Counted from the first letter of the stretch, positions 49,996 to 62,600 are shown. The stretch is 64,000 bases of DNA from Nageia nagi (GCA_050084985.1 JBITNC010000001.1:7998001-8062000), one strand, 5' to 3'. Notes: generated from the letters alone by a model not told the origin. Made by a program: numbers and translations.

Positions 49996-52900
49996 ATGGT
50001 TGAAACCTTTGTTCCCAAGCATATACTCGATGGTTCCAACTTTGGAATATGGGAACCTCGTATAAAAGCTGAGTTACAAGCAAGGAAGCTGAGGCAGATA
50101 ATTAGTGAAGACGTGGTTGCTCCTACCGATGAGAAGGCTCTTGAAGTATACAACTCAAAGAATGAGTTAGCAACTTCAATGATTTATCGTGCAATTTCAG
50201 ATGATGTCCTTCTCATGATCTCTTCATCAACTTTAGCAAAGGAAGCTTGGGATAGGCTAAAGAAAATTTACCTTGGGTCCAAGTTTTCAAGGAGGTTTAC
50301 CATTCTACAAAAGTTGTTGCAGTATCGACAAAGTGAAGATGAAAGTGCCTCCATCTACTTAAACAAAATCATTAACCTCAGGACACAATTGGTTGGTTGT
50401 GAGTGCAACTGGATCAATGATGAGTTCATGGTCTTCATCATTCTTCAAATCCTTACTACAAAGTTCAGCAACTTTGTCACGGTTATGGAAACAAGGCTCG
50501 ATGATGAAGAAGAAGTCATCTCACTTGATAACCTTTCTAGACTCCTTCTGAAGCATGAGGAAACTTTGAACAAGAAAATGTTGAACCTTTCTCCAAAGGA
50601 CAATAGCATTGCTCTAGGAGCAACCAAAACTCCTTTCAAGAAAAAGTTCAAACATTACAAATTCAAAGATAACAAGTCCTCATCTACCTTCAAGAAGTAT
50701 GACAAAAAAGATAACAATAATCATGGCAACTACAGGCAAAGGAATGACAAAGCTGGATCAAGCAATCCAACACCTCAGGAAAAGTTTGATGGAACTTGTA
50801 ACTTTTGTGGTATCTTTGGGCACAAAGAGTATGATTGTTGCAAAAAGAAATTTGCTCAAAAAGGTAAGGGAAATGCACATGTGAGAAATTTCAATAATAG
50901 AAAGAAGAACAAGCATACTGCTACTGTTGCCTACTACTCAATGACTCAAACTATTTCAAATGATTGGATTGTTGATTCAGGATGCACTAATCACATGTGT
51001 TATGAAAAGGATAAGTTTGAAAACTTTCATAAGTACAAGAAGGATGCAGTTGTGATAGGTGATAATATAGTCCTTGATGTTCACGGAATAGGGAGTGTGA
51101 AGATTCATGGAAAGACTCTTGATAATGTCTTTTATGTGCCTAAACTAAGGATGAATCTCATCTCTATGATTCAGATTACAAGGAAAGGATGCTCATTTGA
51201 GTTTACCTCACACTCCTGGAGTGTTAAGAAAGGACTTGCCACCTTGTTGAAAGGATCAGTAAAGGATGACCTTTATATTGTGGATCAAGTACCTTCAAAG
51301 ATTTGTCTTGCTACAAATGTTTGTTCAAAAGGTAATCTTTGGCATCAATGATTAGGACACCTTAACCACAAGAGTATTCAAAATATGAAAACTCAAGCAC
51401 TTGTGGAAGGTTTACCTAATATTTCACCCACAATTGGTCTTTGTGAAAGGTGCATTCTAGGAAAGATGCATAGGAAAAAGTTTGAAAAAGATAAGGCAAC
51501 TCGAGCTACTTGTCCTCTTCAGCTTGTGCATTCAGATTTGATGGGTCCTTTTCAAACTAAGTCCCTAGGGGGAGCTTCTTATGTTCTGACCTTCATTGAT
51601 GACTTCAGTAGGATGACATTTGGTTATCTACTTGAGCACAAGGATCAAACTTTTGACAGGTTTAGAGACTTCAAGGTACTTGTTGAAAATCAAACTAATT
51701 TTAAGATCAAAATGCTGAGATCTGATAATGGAGGTGAATATAATAGCAATGAGTTTAATGACTATTGTGTTAAACATGGGATTAAGTGACAATTCACAAT
51801 CCCTTACACCCCTCAGCAAAATGGAGTTGCTGAAAGGAAGAATCGCACCATTATGGAAATGGCAAGATGCATGTTGGGTAACCTTCCTAGTTTCTTATGG
51901 GGAGAAGCTATTCACACTGCTATTCACACCCTAAATAGGTGTCCTACTAAGGCAGTTGAAGGTAAAAATCCATATGAAGCATGTACAGGAAAGAAACCTA
52001 ACCTCTCACACTTCAGGGTCTTTGGTTGTGATGCATTTGCCTTCATTACCTCAGAGAAAAGAAAGAAGCTAGATAAACGATCAGAAAAATGCATCTTTGT
52101 GGGGTATGATAATCAGCATAGAGGTTACAGGCTCTACTCTTCATCCCATAAAACAGTCTTTATTTCTAGGGATGTCGAGTTCAATGAACTTTCTGAGGAT
52201 ACGACCTCTCATGCTGAGGTGTCTGATACAGATGATTCTTCGCCTGCACCTAACTGGTTGGATGATCATGTAGAGAAGTCACCACATGAGCAAAATTCTC
52301 CAGCATAGAGAATTACAAGGAGTATGACCTTGAATAGCTCTTTATTTGCCAAAATTGATAATACACATGAGCCATCAACCTTCAAAGAAGCTTCCAAGCA
52401 AGAGTGTTGGATGGAAGCTATGAAAGTTGAGTATGAGGCGCTCATGAAAAATGAAACTTAGGATTTGGTTCCTTATCCCAATGAGAAAAATGTGATTGGC
52501 AATAAATGGATATACAAGGTCAAGTACAATTCTGATGGAAAAATTGAAAAATACAAGGCAAGATTAGTGGCCAAAGGATTCGCTCAGAAATATGGTATTG
52601 ATTATGAGGAAACCTTTGCTCCTGTGGCCAAGATGCCTACTATCAGAATAATTCTTGCTCTTTCTGCAGCTCAAGGATGGAAAGCTTTTCAACTTGATGT
52701 CAAGAGTGCATTTCTCAATGGTGACTTAGATGTTGAAATATACATGAATCAACCAAAAGGATTTATTCCAGAAGGAAAAGAGTCTCTTGTGTGTAAGCTA
52801 AAGAAGTCTTTGTATGGACTTAAGCAAGCACCTAGAGCATGGTACAAGAAAATTTCAGGATTCTTTGCAAATATTGGTTTTTCCAAGTGCTTCTCAGATT

Positions 52901-53916
52901 TAGATCTATATGTACTCAATCAAGGAAAAGACGTGGTCATAATTCTCCTTTATGTGGATGATCTTCTCATAATAGGCAATAATATTGAAATCATCCAAGA
53001 GTGCATCTCCAAACTCAAGGCAACATTTGAAATGACTGATCTAGGTCTATTGCATTACTATCTTGGGATGCAAGTATACCAACATAAAGATTGTACTTAT
53101 CTTAGTCAATCTAAGTATATATCAGACATCTTGCAAAAGTTTGGAATGGAGGAGTGTAAATATGCTGCAATACCTATTTCTCCTAGAATCGTTGTATCAC
53201 TAAGCTTAGATTCTCAGTTGGCTGATGCTACATCTTATAGACAATTGATTGGTAGTCTTCTATATCTGACTATCTCTCATCTTGATATTGCCTTTGCAGT
53301 GAATCTGATGGCACGATTCATGCAAAAACCATATGTTGAACACCTCAATGCTGTTAAGCAAATCTTGAGGTATGTCGCAGGGACAAAGGATCTTGCTCTT
53401 AAGTATTCCAAAGTGCCTTCAATTGTTCTCTCAAGGTTCTCAGATTCTGATTATGGGGGAGATAGAGATGATAGAAAATCAACCTCTGCATATGTGTTTA
53501 GCATTGGTTCAGGTGCTATCTCTTGGGCTTCCAAGAAGCAACCTATTGTGACTCTTTCTACCACTGAAGCTGAATATCAAGCCATGTCTGTTACCACCTA
53601 AGAAGCTATTTGGCTTAGACATCTTCTGAACGAAATTGGGTATAAGCAAAATGGCCCATCTCTTATTTTGTCAGATAATCAATCGGCTATCTCTTTGGCT
53701 AAGAATCCTGTGTTCCATCAGCGAACCAAACATGTAGAAATCCAAGCTCATTTTATCAGGGAGAAGGTTCTAGATGACATCATACACTTGCAGTATTATC
53801 CATCTACTGAAAACTCTACTGATTTGTTCACCAAGCCCCTTCCTGAGGCTCAGTTCTGCAAGCTTAGGGATTCTCTCGGGTTGGTGAAGTTGCCCTCAAG
53901 GGGGAGTGAAGTTTAA
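49996..53916 (+). pseudogene. gag-pol polyprotein of copia B, one frame with five stops
   Basis: I take ATG 49996 as the start because MVETFVPKHILDGSNF matches the usual copia gag start; an upstream in-frame ATG at 49924 is possible. In residues: gag 1-300 with zinc knuckle CNFCGIFGHKEYDC (268-281); protease with DSG at 327-329 (VDSGCTNHM); pre-integrase block near 450; integrase with HSD, SDNGGEY and NGVAERKN, so D-D-E is complete; RT with YVDD at 986-989; RNase H with DSDYGG, TTEAEY and SDNQSA, all three acids kept. The five stops are at residues 452 (TGA), 598 (TGA), 771 (TAG), 822 (TAG) and 1202 (TAA). They fall where relatives have Arg, Arg, Gln-like, Trp and Gln-like residues. There is no frameshift in 1,306 codons. 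The last three stops are shared in position with copia A. Confidence 0.95.
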
Positions 53917-53985
53917 ACTTTTGTTAGTGATGACAACTTCACCTCTAAGAGGCCTTTTTGATTGTACATTCTAGACCTCTGTGGT

Positions 53986-54243
53986 AAGTTTGCTCTACGT
54001 GACAAACTTGTTGTACAATTGTTGTTATAGAGTGTTGATTATTTTATACCTCAGTGGTAAGTTTACTCTGCGTGACAAACTTGTTGTACATTTTATACCT
54101 CCATGGTGAGTTTGCTCTACGTGAGAAACTTGTACAAATTTTGAGCATATAATTAATATACCTTCATGGTAAGTTCGCTCTGTGTGAGGAACTTGTTGTA
54201 CATTCTATACCTCCATGGTGAGTTTGCTTTGCGTGAGAAACTC
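53986..54243 (+). ncRNA. Array of five tandem hairpins in the copia B 3' region
   Basis: Five stems of the form RAGTTY / RAACTY enclose a bulge, CTY/GAG and a five-base loop TRYGT. The outer arms are: 53986-53991/54004-54009 AAGTTT/AAACTT; 54059-54064/54077-54082 AAGTTT/AAACTT; 54108-54113/54126-54131 GAGTTT/AAACTT (one G.T); 54171-54176/54189-54194 AAGTTC/GAACTT; 54220-54225/54238-54243 GAGTTT/AAACTC. Two positions change in both arms together (T-A to C-G, and A-T to G-C with a G.T intermediate). Units are 49-73 bp apart and share TATACCTC.ATGGT before and TTGTACA after. It is probably structure in the element RNA; its function is unknown. Confidence 0.7.
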
Positions 54244-54737
54244 GTTGTACAATTTTTATGCTCTATTTAAAATCAACACATGTCTATATACAACAGGTGA
54301 CTATGAGTGATGGCTTGGCATCTCTGTGATGGCTTATAGTGCACCATTGATAAGTTATTTATAAGATGGCATTATTTGATTCTCTTATTTGAATATATGA
54401 TGCATCTAACTAATTTTGTTCATGAGTTGCTTGTAGCATGTAGGATCTTCTTCAGAAATGCATGTTACTCACCTTATGAAAGCAAGCTCATGGAGACTCA
54501 CATGTCAGCTTAAAGTTGATCGACTACTATGTACAGTGAAACCAGTTATGGTTAATGATTGTATTGTAAACCATTTTTTGTCAAATGGTGATGTAGTGAG
54601 TCTCATACTAGTTCTCAAAAAGATTCTCAAATATGTAAAAGTTCTCATCTCCACTTGTATCTCTATGGAGGAGAACTCTCTCTTACTCTCTCTCTTCTCT
54701 CTTCTACGCTCTATCCCAATATTGCATTAAGGGGGAG

Positions 54738-55261
54738 TGTTAGAATTTGTAATGAAATATTGTGAATATCTAAACTCCTTGTAAATTCAATTAATCACTT
54801 AAGGGTATGTAGATACCTTAAGAGATTAATTGAATCCTTTAATATGTAGACTTTGACTTTACCAAAGTGGTTAGTTGGTAGGTTGAAGTTAGGTGATACA
54901 TTTAATGGAACCCTAACCTTACCCTTGGGTTAAAGGAAGGTTAGGGAGGTGCTCTTAAGCTATAAATAGAGGGCCTCTCCTCTTGTAACAAATCTAAGTC
55001 TTGGAGTAAGATTACTCTACTTGGTTGTGTAGGAGAGAGCAAGAGAATAGTTGTAAGAGAGACATAGATTGAGAATAGAGAACTAGTTGTGGATGTACTC
55101 CCAAGGAGGGAGGAACCACATTATATTGGTGTCATATTGTGTGAATGATGTTCTTAGAATTATAGATGTGTTATCTTGAGTGATTGTGTTATCTTGTGTA
55201 CACTTGAGTTTCCTAGTCTTAGGTCCTAGAGGATTTGTTTAGATATAGTTCAAATCCTTTA
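54738..55261 (+). repeat. 3' LTR of copia B
   Basis: 524 bp, directly after the polypurine tract GGGGGAG (54731-54737). Ends CCTTTA where the 5' copy ends CCTTCA. Confidence 0.95.
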
Positions 55262-55835
55262 ATTTGAAGGTGCACATGGCATCTTTTCATTTGGATCATG
55301 AGGCTCTCTAGTGGCACTAATGGTACTCCAAAATGCATCCTACTCCTTCATGGGATGAATTCACTCAACAATTATTAATCCATTTTGGTCCTAGTAACTA
55401 TGAAGACTTCATAGGGGCATTGACCAAGTTACATCAAACTACAATAGTCAAAGAATACCAAAATTAGTTTGAAAAATTGGCAAATTACACAGAGGGGTTA
55501 GATGATGAATTTTTCATAAGTTATTTTATCAATGGATTAAAAGAATAAATTAAACCAAAGGCCAAATGTCCAAAATTATGATGGATGTTATTGCCTTGGC
55601 AAAGCTCACTAAAGATAAAACCAGTTCTTATCGATGAAATGCAAGACCTCCATTCACCAAAACACATAATATTTTCCATTCCTCTAATAACATAAGTGCC
55701 CCACCACCAAATTGCATAATTCCAACTAATAAGTTGATATGGGAATAAATGAAAGAGCATCAAAAGAAAGGTTTGTGCTATAATTATGATGAGAAATTTG
55801 TTCATGGTCATCATTGTACATAACAAAAGTTATAT

Positions 55836-56333
55836 TTGCTTGATGTTGATGCTCCTAGTGAGGAGGAATATGAGAGTGCACCCAAAGAGGCTATAGAGGA
55901 AACTCCAGATGAAGAGGCCCCAGTTATCTCTTACAATGCATTGGCAAGAATTACCACCCCTCAAACTATGAAGGTCAAAGGGTTTTTTAAAAAGCATCCT
56001 CTCATAATATTGTTGGATTCAGGAACTACTCATAAATTCATTGATCCACGAGTGGCTAAGGTTACTAACTATTATATCCACCCTACAAATAATTTTGAGG
56101 TTATGGTTGGTAATGGAGGAAAAATAGCATGTAAAGGTACATGTCATAATGTCAAACTAAGCATGGACCACTATACTTTGAAAACCAACATGTATGCTTT
56201 ACCACTTGAGGGATGTGATATAGTTTTGGGGGTACAATGGCTGAGGACTTTAGGTAATGTACAATGGAATTTTGTAGAGTTATGGGTGACCTTCAAAATA
56301 GATGAACAAGAGCATACTCTTATAGGATTATAG
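55836..56333 (+). pseudogene. Aspartic protease of G2
   Basis: An open segment of 165 codons. It starts with an acidic linker (DAPSEEEYESAPKEA), then MKVKGFFKKHPLIILLDSGTTHKFID with the DSG active site, FEVMVGNGGKI and IVLGVQWLRTLG. This is the gypsy protease fold of the retropepsin-like RVP_2 type. It ends at a TAG at 56331-56333, where the frame would normally run on towards RT. The same domain is found decayed at 1.6-1.9 kb. Confidence 0.9.
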
Positions 56334-56539
56334 GGTGGATCTGTACAAATTATGAGCTCACATTATATGGAAAAGATCCTACAAAAAATTGGAAAAGGGA
56401 TGCTAGCACAGTTATACTCTATCAATCACCAAACTTGAAATCATATAGCCTAAGGATCTACATCCCATATTAAGTAATCATTCAAGTACCTTTGAGGAAC
56501 CAAGGGACTTACCACCCCAACAATAACATGATCATGCTA

Positions 56540-57760
56540 TCCAATTGGTGCTAGAAAGTCACCCACCAAACATTCATCCTTATCGGTATCTTTATTTATA
56601 GAAAAATGAAATTGGAAAATTGGTTAAGAAACTGTTGGATGTAGGAGTAATCTGACCTAGCATAAGCCCATATTCTTCTCCAATTATATTGGTTCATAAG
56701 AAATATGGTTCCTAGCATATGTGTGTGGATTTCAGGGCCCTCAACAAAATTACTATCAAGGATAAATTTCCCATCCTGTTCATGGATAAATTATTGGATG
56801 AACTACATGGGGCAAGATATTTTTCCAAGTTGGACCTACGATTTGGATATCACCAAATTTGCCTCAAGGGGGAGGATATATCAAAAACTACATTTCACAC
56901 CCATGAGGGCCATTATGATTTCTTCATCATGTATTTTGGCCTCACAAATGCTCCATCCACATTTCAAAGTTTAATGAATCAGGTTTCATCCATTCCTCAA
57001 GAAGTTCATTTTGCTTTTCTTTGATGATATCTTGATCTACAGTAAGACATGGCAAGAACATGTGAAACATGTTGAACAAACCCTACAAATTTTGAAGAAA
57101 CACCGACTATATGCAAAAAAATCAAAATGTTCATTTGATAAGAGGGAAATTTATTACTTAGGCCATGTTATATCAAAAGAGGGAGTTAAGGTGGATCCAT
57201 AAAAGATTAGTGACATGCAAAATTGGTCTATTCCTACATCATTGAAAAGTCTTCAAGGATTCTTGGGGTTGATAAGAAATTTGTGAAGAATTATGGCAAG
57301 ATTGCAGCACCTCTAACCATGTTGTTGAAAAAGAATGCATTCCAATGGCCCCCTCAAGCTGAAGCAACTTTCCTTAAGCTCAAGGAGGCGATGTGTACCA
57401 CCCTAGTATTAGCAATGCTAGATTTTTCTAAAACCTTTATGATAGAAAGTGATGCTTATGGAATAGGAATCAGGGTAGTATTAATGCAGATGGGCATCCC
57501 TTGGCATTCACTAGTATAGTACTCTTTGGAAAAAATTTGGGTAAATCCACTTATGAAAAAGAAATGCTTGCCATCATTCATGCAGTTCAACATTGAAGAC
57601 CATATATCATTATTTGCCATTTCATCATCCTCATATATCATCAAAGTTTGAAATTTTTCATTAAGCAATGCATTTCTATGCCTGAGCAATAAAAATGGGT
57701 TACCAAACTATTGGGGTATGATTATGAGATAGTATACCATAAGGGTAAGAAGAATGTGGT
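56540..57760 (+). pseudogene. RT and RNase H of G2
   Basis: RT reads YRYLYL near 56585, then [56 protein letters not shown] and, after a frameshift near 57000, the active site [10 protein letters not shown] (about 57015). It continues with YYLGHVISKEGVKVDP, a stop (57203), and a shifted segment to RNase H. RNase H has IESDAYGIGI (first Asp), YEKEMLAI in another frame (Glu) and HKGKKNVVADAL (last Asp). The third acidic site is changed. Frameshifts near 57000, 57220 and 57520 and several stops disable it. Confidence 0.9.
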
Positions 57761-57979
57761 TGCTGATGCTTTGTTCAAAAAATTTGAAGATCAAGTAGCA
57801 CTAAAAGATCTTTCATCTTCTATTCTTCAATGGTTAGATAAAGTTAAAAAAGAGTGGGCAGAGGATAGTTCCACCAAAGAATTGCTAAAACAAATCACTC
57901 AAGACCCCATGAGTAAACCATGCCATACATGGCATGATGGTATTTTGATATTCAAAGGTCAAATTTTGTTACTATCTCC

Positions 57980-59258
57980 TTCAAAATGTAAATAAAAAAT
58001 ATTTACCAAATTGCATTCCACACTTACATTAGGACATGAAGGATTTTTAAAAACTTATAAGCGAGTGGCATGATCGTTCTATTGGATAGGTATGAAATTG
58101 GATATCAAGAAGTTTGTGGCAACTTATGATGTGTTTCAGTGACAAAAAGGTGAGATAGTGGGTACTCCAGGATTCTTTCAACCTCTTCCCATACCTACTC
58201 GTACATGTACCAATATCTCAATGTATTTCATTAAAGGCCTTACTAAATCTCATAGTAAATAAATTCTTCTAGTGGTGGTTGATCGATTATCCAAATATGC
58301 TCATTTTAGTTCATTAGCTAATCCCTACAAATTAGTGATAATGGCACCATTATTCTTAGATACAATTTTCAAACTACATGGCATGCTAGAGACAATTTTC
58401 AATGATCATGATCTCACTTTTACAAGTCATTTTTGGCAAGAGCTTTTTAAACTATAAGGTACCCAACTAAACATGAGCTCAGCATATCACCCATAAACTG
58501 ATGGTTAGGCTAAAATTGTTAATAAATTCTTGGAAACATATTTATGTTATTTTTCATTAGCACAACCTATGCATTGGGTACAATGGCTTCCCTTGGCTGA
58601 GTGGTGGTATAATACATCTTATCATTCTACCAGCAAGATGACCCCTTATGAAGTAGTATATGGTCAAGCTCCACCAACAATCACCTTGTATATTGCAAGT
58701 ACTAGTAAAGTTCAAGTAGTTGACTCAGCTTAAGTTACTCAAGATGATATTCTTCATTTGCTTAAGGATAACCTTTAGATATCCCAACATCATATGAAAT
58801 AATAAGTTGATCAGCAACATGTGGAAAGAGAGTTCTAGGTATATGACATGGGCTTTCTGAGGCTATAACCTTATCACTAGAAATCCTTAAAAATAAAAGG
58901 CCCTCAAAAATTAGCCCTAAAGTTTTATGGTCCTTACAAGGTGTTATAGTGCATTGGCCTAGCTGCATACAAATTAGAGCTTCCTACTTCTTCCAAGATT
59001 CACCTAGTGTTTCATGTCTCTTACCTCAAGAAAGTGGTTGGATCAGAGGTTTGAGTTTAGACACAATTACCTAAGTTGGTAGAGGATGGATCAATGGTAA
59101 TTGTACCTAAGGTAGTTTTGGATAAACACTCATGATAGCTTTGTAATTGCTCCATCATAGAATTCCTTGTGTAGTTGCAAGACATGGCATCAGAAGATGC
59201 AACATGGGAAGTCCTTCATTAGTTGCAGCAACAATTTCCACACTTCAAGCTTTGAGGA
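57980..59258 (+). pseudogene. Integrase and chromodomain-like end of G2
   Basis: The finger keeps LHSTLTLGHEG but has YDVFQ.QK where CDVCQRQK is expected, so both cysteines are lost. The core has ISMYFIKGL (Asp to Tyr), FNDHDLTFTSHFWQELF (second Asp kept) and DG.AKIVNKFLETYL (Glu to Lys). It continues with WWYNTSYHSTSKMTPYEVVYG and YKLELP...[11 protein letters not shown]. After LPKLVEDG, the final segment gives ILD-like and FLV.LQDMASEDATWE (about 59155-59215), matching the EVLVKWKGL...DATWE chromodomain-like end of chromovirus integrases. Catalysis is lost. Confidence 0.87.
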
Positions 59259-59285
59259 AAAAGCTTCATCCCAAGAGGGGTGGCA

Positions 59286-59682
59286 TGTTAGGATCCCACA
59301 TCCTAACATTTTAGTATTAGTATTTTATTAAATTATTAACATACATTGTAATATTATGATTGTAAGGGTGAGGCCCAATTTTGCATTACTATTAGGGTAA
59401 GGGTTAGTTTAATATAAATAGATAGAAGTGTGGGGAGAAAGGCATCTGAAACATTATTTTTTACCTTTGGAGTTGTAAGGAGGTAGCCCCCTTGAAGCAA
59501 CCTGTGATTCTATTACTATTCAGTAAAATCCTATCCTTATCTATTTATTGATGCTATTTTGTGTTCTATTTACTAGCACATACTCTATTATTTTCAATAA
59601 ATAGTTATCATTTTCTTATTTCAAATCAATATTCATATCATTTCTGCAATATTTCCCTTTTAATTTTTTTAGCAACATAATA
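59286..59682 (+). repeat. 3' LTR of G2
   Basis: 397 bp after the AGAGGGGTGG polypurine tract (from 59275). It ends CATAATA where the 5' copy ends CATAACA. Followed by TCGAT. Confidence 0.93.
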
Positions 59683-59690
59683 TCGATACC

Positions 59691-62600
59691 ATGAAAAAAA
59701 CTAAGGAACCTGTAGTGACTAAGCAAGGAGGGATGGATGCCAACCTTATAGCGATTCATGAGGAATACTTGAAGAATGCTCCTAGTGTTAACTACACAAA
59801 TATGGGAATCATTAATCACATGGAAACCTAGTGCACTGACCCTAAAAGGATCTTATTGCAGCACCTAAAGCTTGAGATTATGGGTAAAGGAAAATCTTTA
59901 GTTGAATCAAAAAGAGATGTTATGCTAGATCAGGGCCTTCCATATTATATGCCTTATGGGTCATTTACCTTCCCAAAGCTTTTGTATTCTAACATACTCA
60001 AACATAGTCCATAGGGGTATGAAGTCAAAGCTTATAAGGAACAACAACTAGGAAAGGTAGAGTCTAGGTATCAACTTGATATTTTTTTAGACTATTTCCC
60101 TAATATCATGCATGAATTTGCAATCTCAATTGACTAGACCTTCCATGTTAAGAAACAAATTGAATTGGAGCATGAGAAGGTGGAATTTTATTAGAATGGT
60201 CAAGAGATACTAGAATGGATTGATAAAATATATTAGAGGAGAACCACAAAACTCTTATAGAGCTATGACATTGCCTCCTTTGAGAAGGCTCAGGATAGGA
60301 AGGTATTGCAAGCATTGGTGGTCATTCTTGAGAAGAAGACCCCAATAGAGGTAGATGAGGCTATGATGATAATGGCCTATAATATCATTGAGTCCCACAT
60401 TTGTTATTATTTTTCTAACTTTATCTCAAATGAGGTAAGGAAAAATGTGTTTCATATTGCAAAATTTGATTTTTGGCACTCTTCATATCTATGGTGGCTC
60501 ATTATTCACCAAAATCTAAAGGTCCTGCTGGAAGAAGAGCTTCAGGTTGAATTGATGACCTTGACTACAACACCCACACCAATTGACTTAAAAGTCTTGA
60601 TACTGACAAAATGACATGGCTCATACTATGAATTCATGGAGAAATTCTATACCCTAATAATGCAAATTTTGATAAGGAGAGCCACTCATAGAATGTGCCA
60701 ATCAACCATGGGAGTTGCAAGAAGGTAACAAAATAGTTGATTGGTACTTTTTGTAGAATAGGTTTGTTATAATAAGGTATGAGTATTTTGAAAACCCATT
60801 TTTGTTGCCAAAGTTTATTACCACCCAATTGTATTCTATAGAGATGGGCAAATAGATGTGTGCCATAGAAATAAAATATGGGTTTGGAAGTAATTTTAAG
60901 CCTATTATTAAGATATCAACTATAGCTAAAAATTTTACATTATTAGAGATAGGTTTTAAAGATGAGTTACTTCAGTTTATTATATAGAATTTTAAATTAG
61001 ATATGGAAGACACCTCATGGGTATATGATCCACTAGGTGAGGTAACAAAAATAATAAAATAAAATAAAAAGTGCTTGACTTTTGCCCATGAGATTCGACC
61101 TCACATTGAATGTTTTCTAAATCAATCTGAAGAGCAAGCCCAAGCATTCCCAAAGTGGGAGTTTTGAATTTTGGATAAGGCATGGTTAACCCTTGAGATT
61201 ATTAAAAAATATAGGATTTGGGAGGTTAGACAGAAAGATTTTTCCTTAAACCTAGAGGTTATAGCCTAGTTGAGAGATGAGTTGGGTTGGGGCCCCAACA
61301 AAATTAATTATTTCACAAAATTTGGATTTGAATATACAACTAAGGCAAGCCATGTTGAAAATCAATACTTTAGTGAATTTCAATATGGTCAGTACTAGAA
61401 TTTGTAGTACATTTAGGACCTATTATCAAAGATATGGAAACCACTCTTAGCTAATTTTCAAGGAATAACAGCAGGAGATAATCATCCATTGGCATAATGG
61501 GAAAATAAGATGATAAAGAAGAATAAATTTGGTGAACCATCTGCATCATGATAGCCACTGAAAAGGAAAAAGGGAACTCAAGTTGAAATAACTATCACTT
61601 CCTAGGAGTCCTCTCTAAAATAGAAGAGAAGAATTAGAACATTGAATCGGGCCCAACAAGCCCCAGAGAAGAAAGAAAAGCCATAAAGGAAGACTCAAAC
61701 CACACAATCATAGGAACCCAAGAGTACATAGATTCCATATCCCTGAATATGCCATGAATTTCTAGAACAAAGCATGGGAGAAATGGATATGGTGGATGTC
61801 GAAGAAACTCAAAAGCATTAGAGTATTGATATTATTATCTACCAAGATGCACAAGATGAAATGAGGGATGAAGTGTAGCAAAGAGGAGGAAATGTACTCA
61901 ACATGGGTGGTAACATGGCTAGCGAAGGCAAAGAAAATGAGGATGGATATTATGATGATGAAAGAGACCCAAAAAATCCAAAATACTTTGTCCCAAAGGA
62001 TAAGGTTCCCAAAGAGAAGAAGCCTTTTGAAGCACAAGAAGAGGAGAAAACACTAGAAGAGACTGTACAAGACACTCTAACATCTACTTCAGGAGTAGGT
62101 GCACCCTCACATTCTTTAATTATCTTTTTTCATAGCCTCGCAAGAGGAAATAAAGAGCATTATTTCCACTCATATAGTAGAGCCCGTTGATTGGGCAACA
62201 TTTGTAAATAAACCCCTTGTACTCCTAAAGCAATAATCGAGAACTTTGAGTAAAGTAACAAAAGTAGGGGATTTCAAAATTGCCAAGATGTCTTTCAAAT
62301 AAGGGAAAATAGATACCACCCCCATGACTATAATAAATGTAAATATGTAGAGTACCCCATCCTTAGATCAATATAGATTTTTTGTAAATACTTCCATGGT
62401 AGTTGGTAAAAGCCTCTAATCCATGGAGAATAAGATTTTTAAATTGAACAAAAAGATAGATCAATATAAAAAGGACTACTCTCAAAAGGATAAAATAATA
62501 GCTAGATTGCAAAACCAAAATAAAAAATTAATAAAAAAGTTGAATAAGCAGAAGTTTGAATTTTAAAAGAGTCTAGAATAGGGTAAGTTTGAGCTAGAAA

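Larger units (their letters stand above)
48371..55261 (+). mobile_element. Copia B: very young copia element inside G2
   Basis: 6,891 bp with ATTTG on both sides (48366-48370 and 55262-55266). The two 524 bp LTRs differ at three positions only: T/G in the TTTAATG.AACCC region, C/T in GCTCT.AAG, and the terminal CA/TA. One reading frame (49996-53916) codes gag, protease, integrase, RT and RNase H in copia order. It has no frameshift but five stops. A long leader and an 820 bp 3' non-coding region flank it, and a GGGGGAG polypurine tract precedes the 3' LTR. No tRNA-iMet primer site follows the 5' LTR. It is the newest insertion in this window. Confidence 0.95.
47981..55835 (+). pseudogene. gag of G2, split by copia B
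   Basis: The 5' part starts at ATG 47981 (MAPKTRSQ) and reaches FYGDNPTGWIYKAEQYF and LNQI at 48365. The 3' part resumes after copia B at about 55262 with HMASFHLDHEAL, then WDEFTQQLLIHFG, YQNWFE-like and FFISYFINGLKE. This is the standard gypsy gag capsid pattern (GW...AE.YF ... W..F...L...FG ... Y...F..L). A finger-like LCYNYDEKFVHGHHC near 55785 has lost one cysteine. Stops are at several Gln or Trp sites, with one frameshift near 55560. Confidence 0.88.
46800..59682 (+). mobile_element. G2: Ty3/gypsy chromovirus-like element inside G1
   Basis: Two 397 bp LTRs (46800-47196 and 59286-59682) both begin TGTTAGGATCCC and differ at about 40 positions, mostly transitions, roughly 90% identity. 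They are flanked by TCAAT and TCGAT, a 5 bp duplication with one CpG-type change. Inside are a tRNA-iMet primer site, gag, protease, RT, RNase H, integrase and a C-terminal chromodomain-like segment, all in gypsy order, then an AGAGGGGTGG polypurine tract. Copia B (48371-55261) interrupts gag. Without it, the element is about 6.0 kb, a normal chromovirus size. The genes are broken by stops and frameshifts. Confidence 0.93.

Noticed and set aside
52465-53601. RT of copia B as a separate gene with its own start
   Set aside because: The open stretch begins after an in-frame TAG without an ATG at its start. It is continuous in frame with the upstream integrase, so it is part of one interrupted polyprotein.
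53986-54243. Hairpin array as an array of transcription terminators or tRNA-like genes
   Set aside because: No T-tracts follow the stems, and the stems are too short for tRNA. No cloverleaf can be formed.
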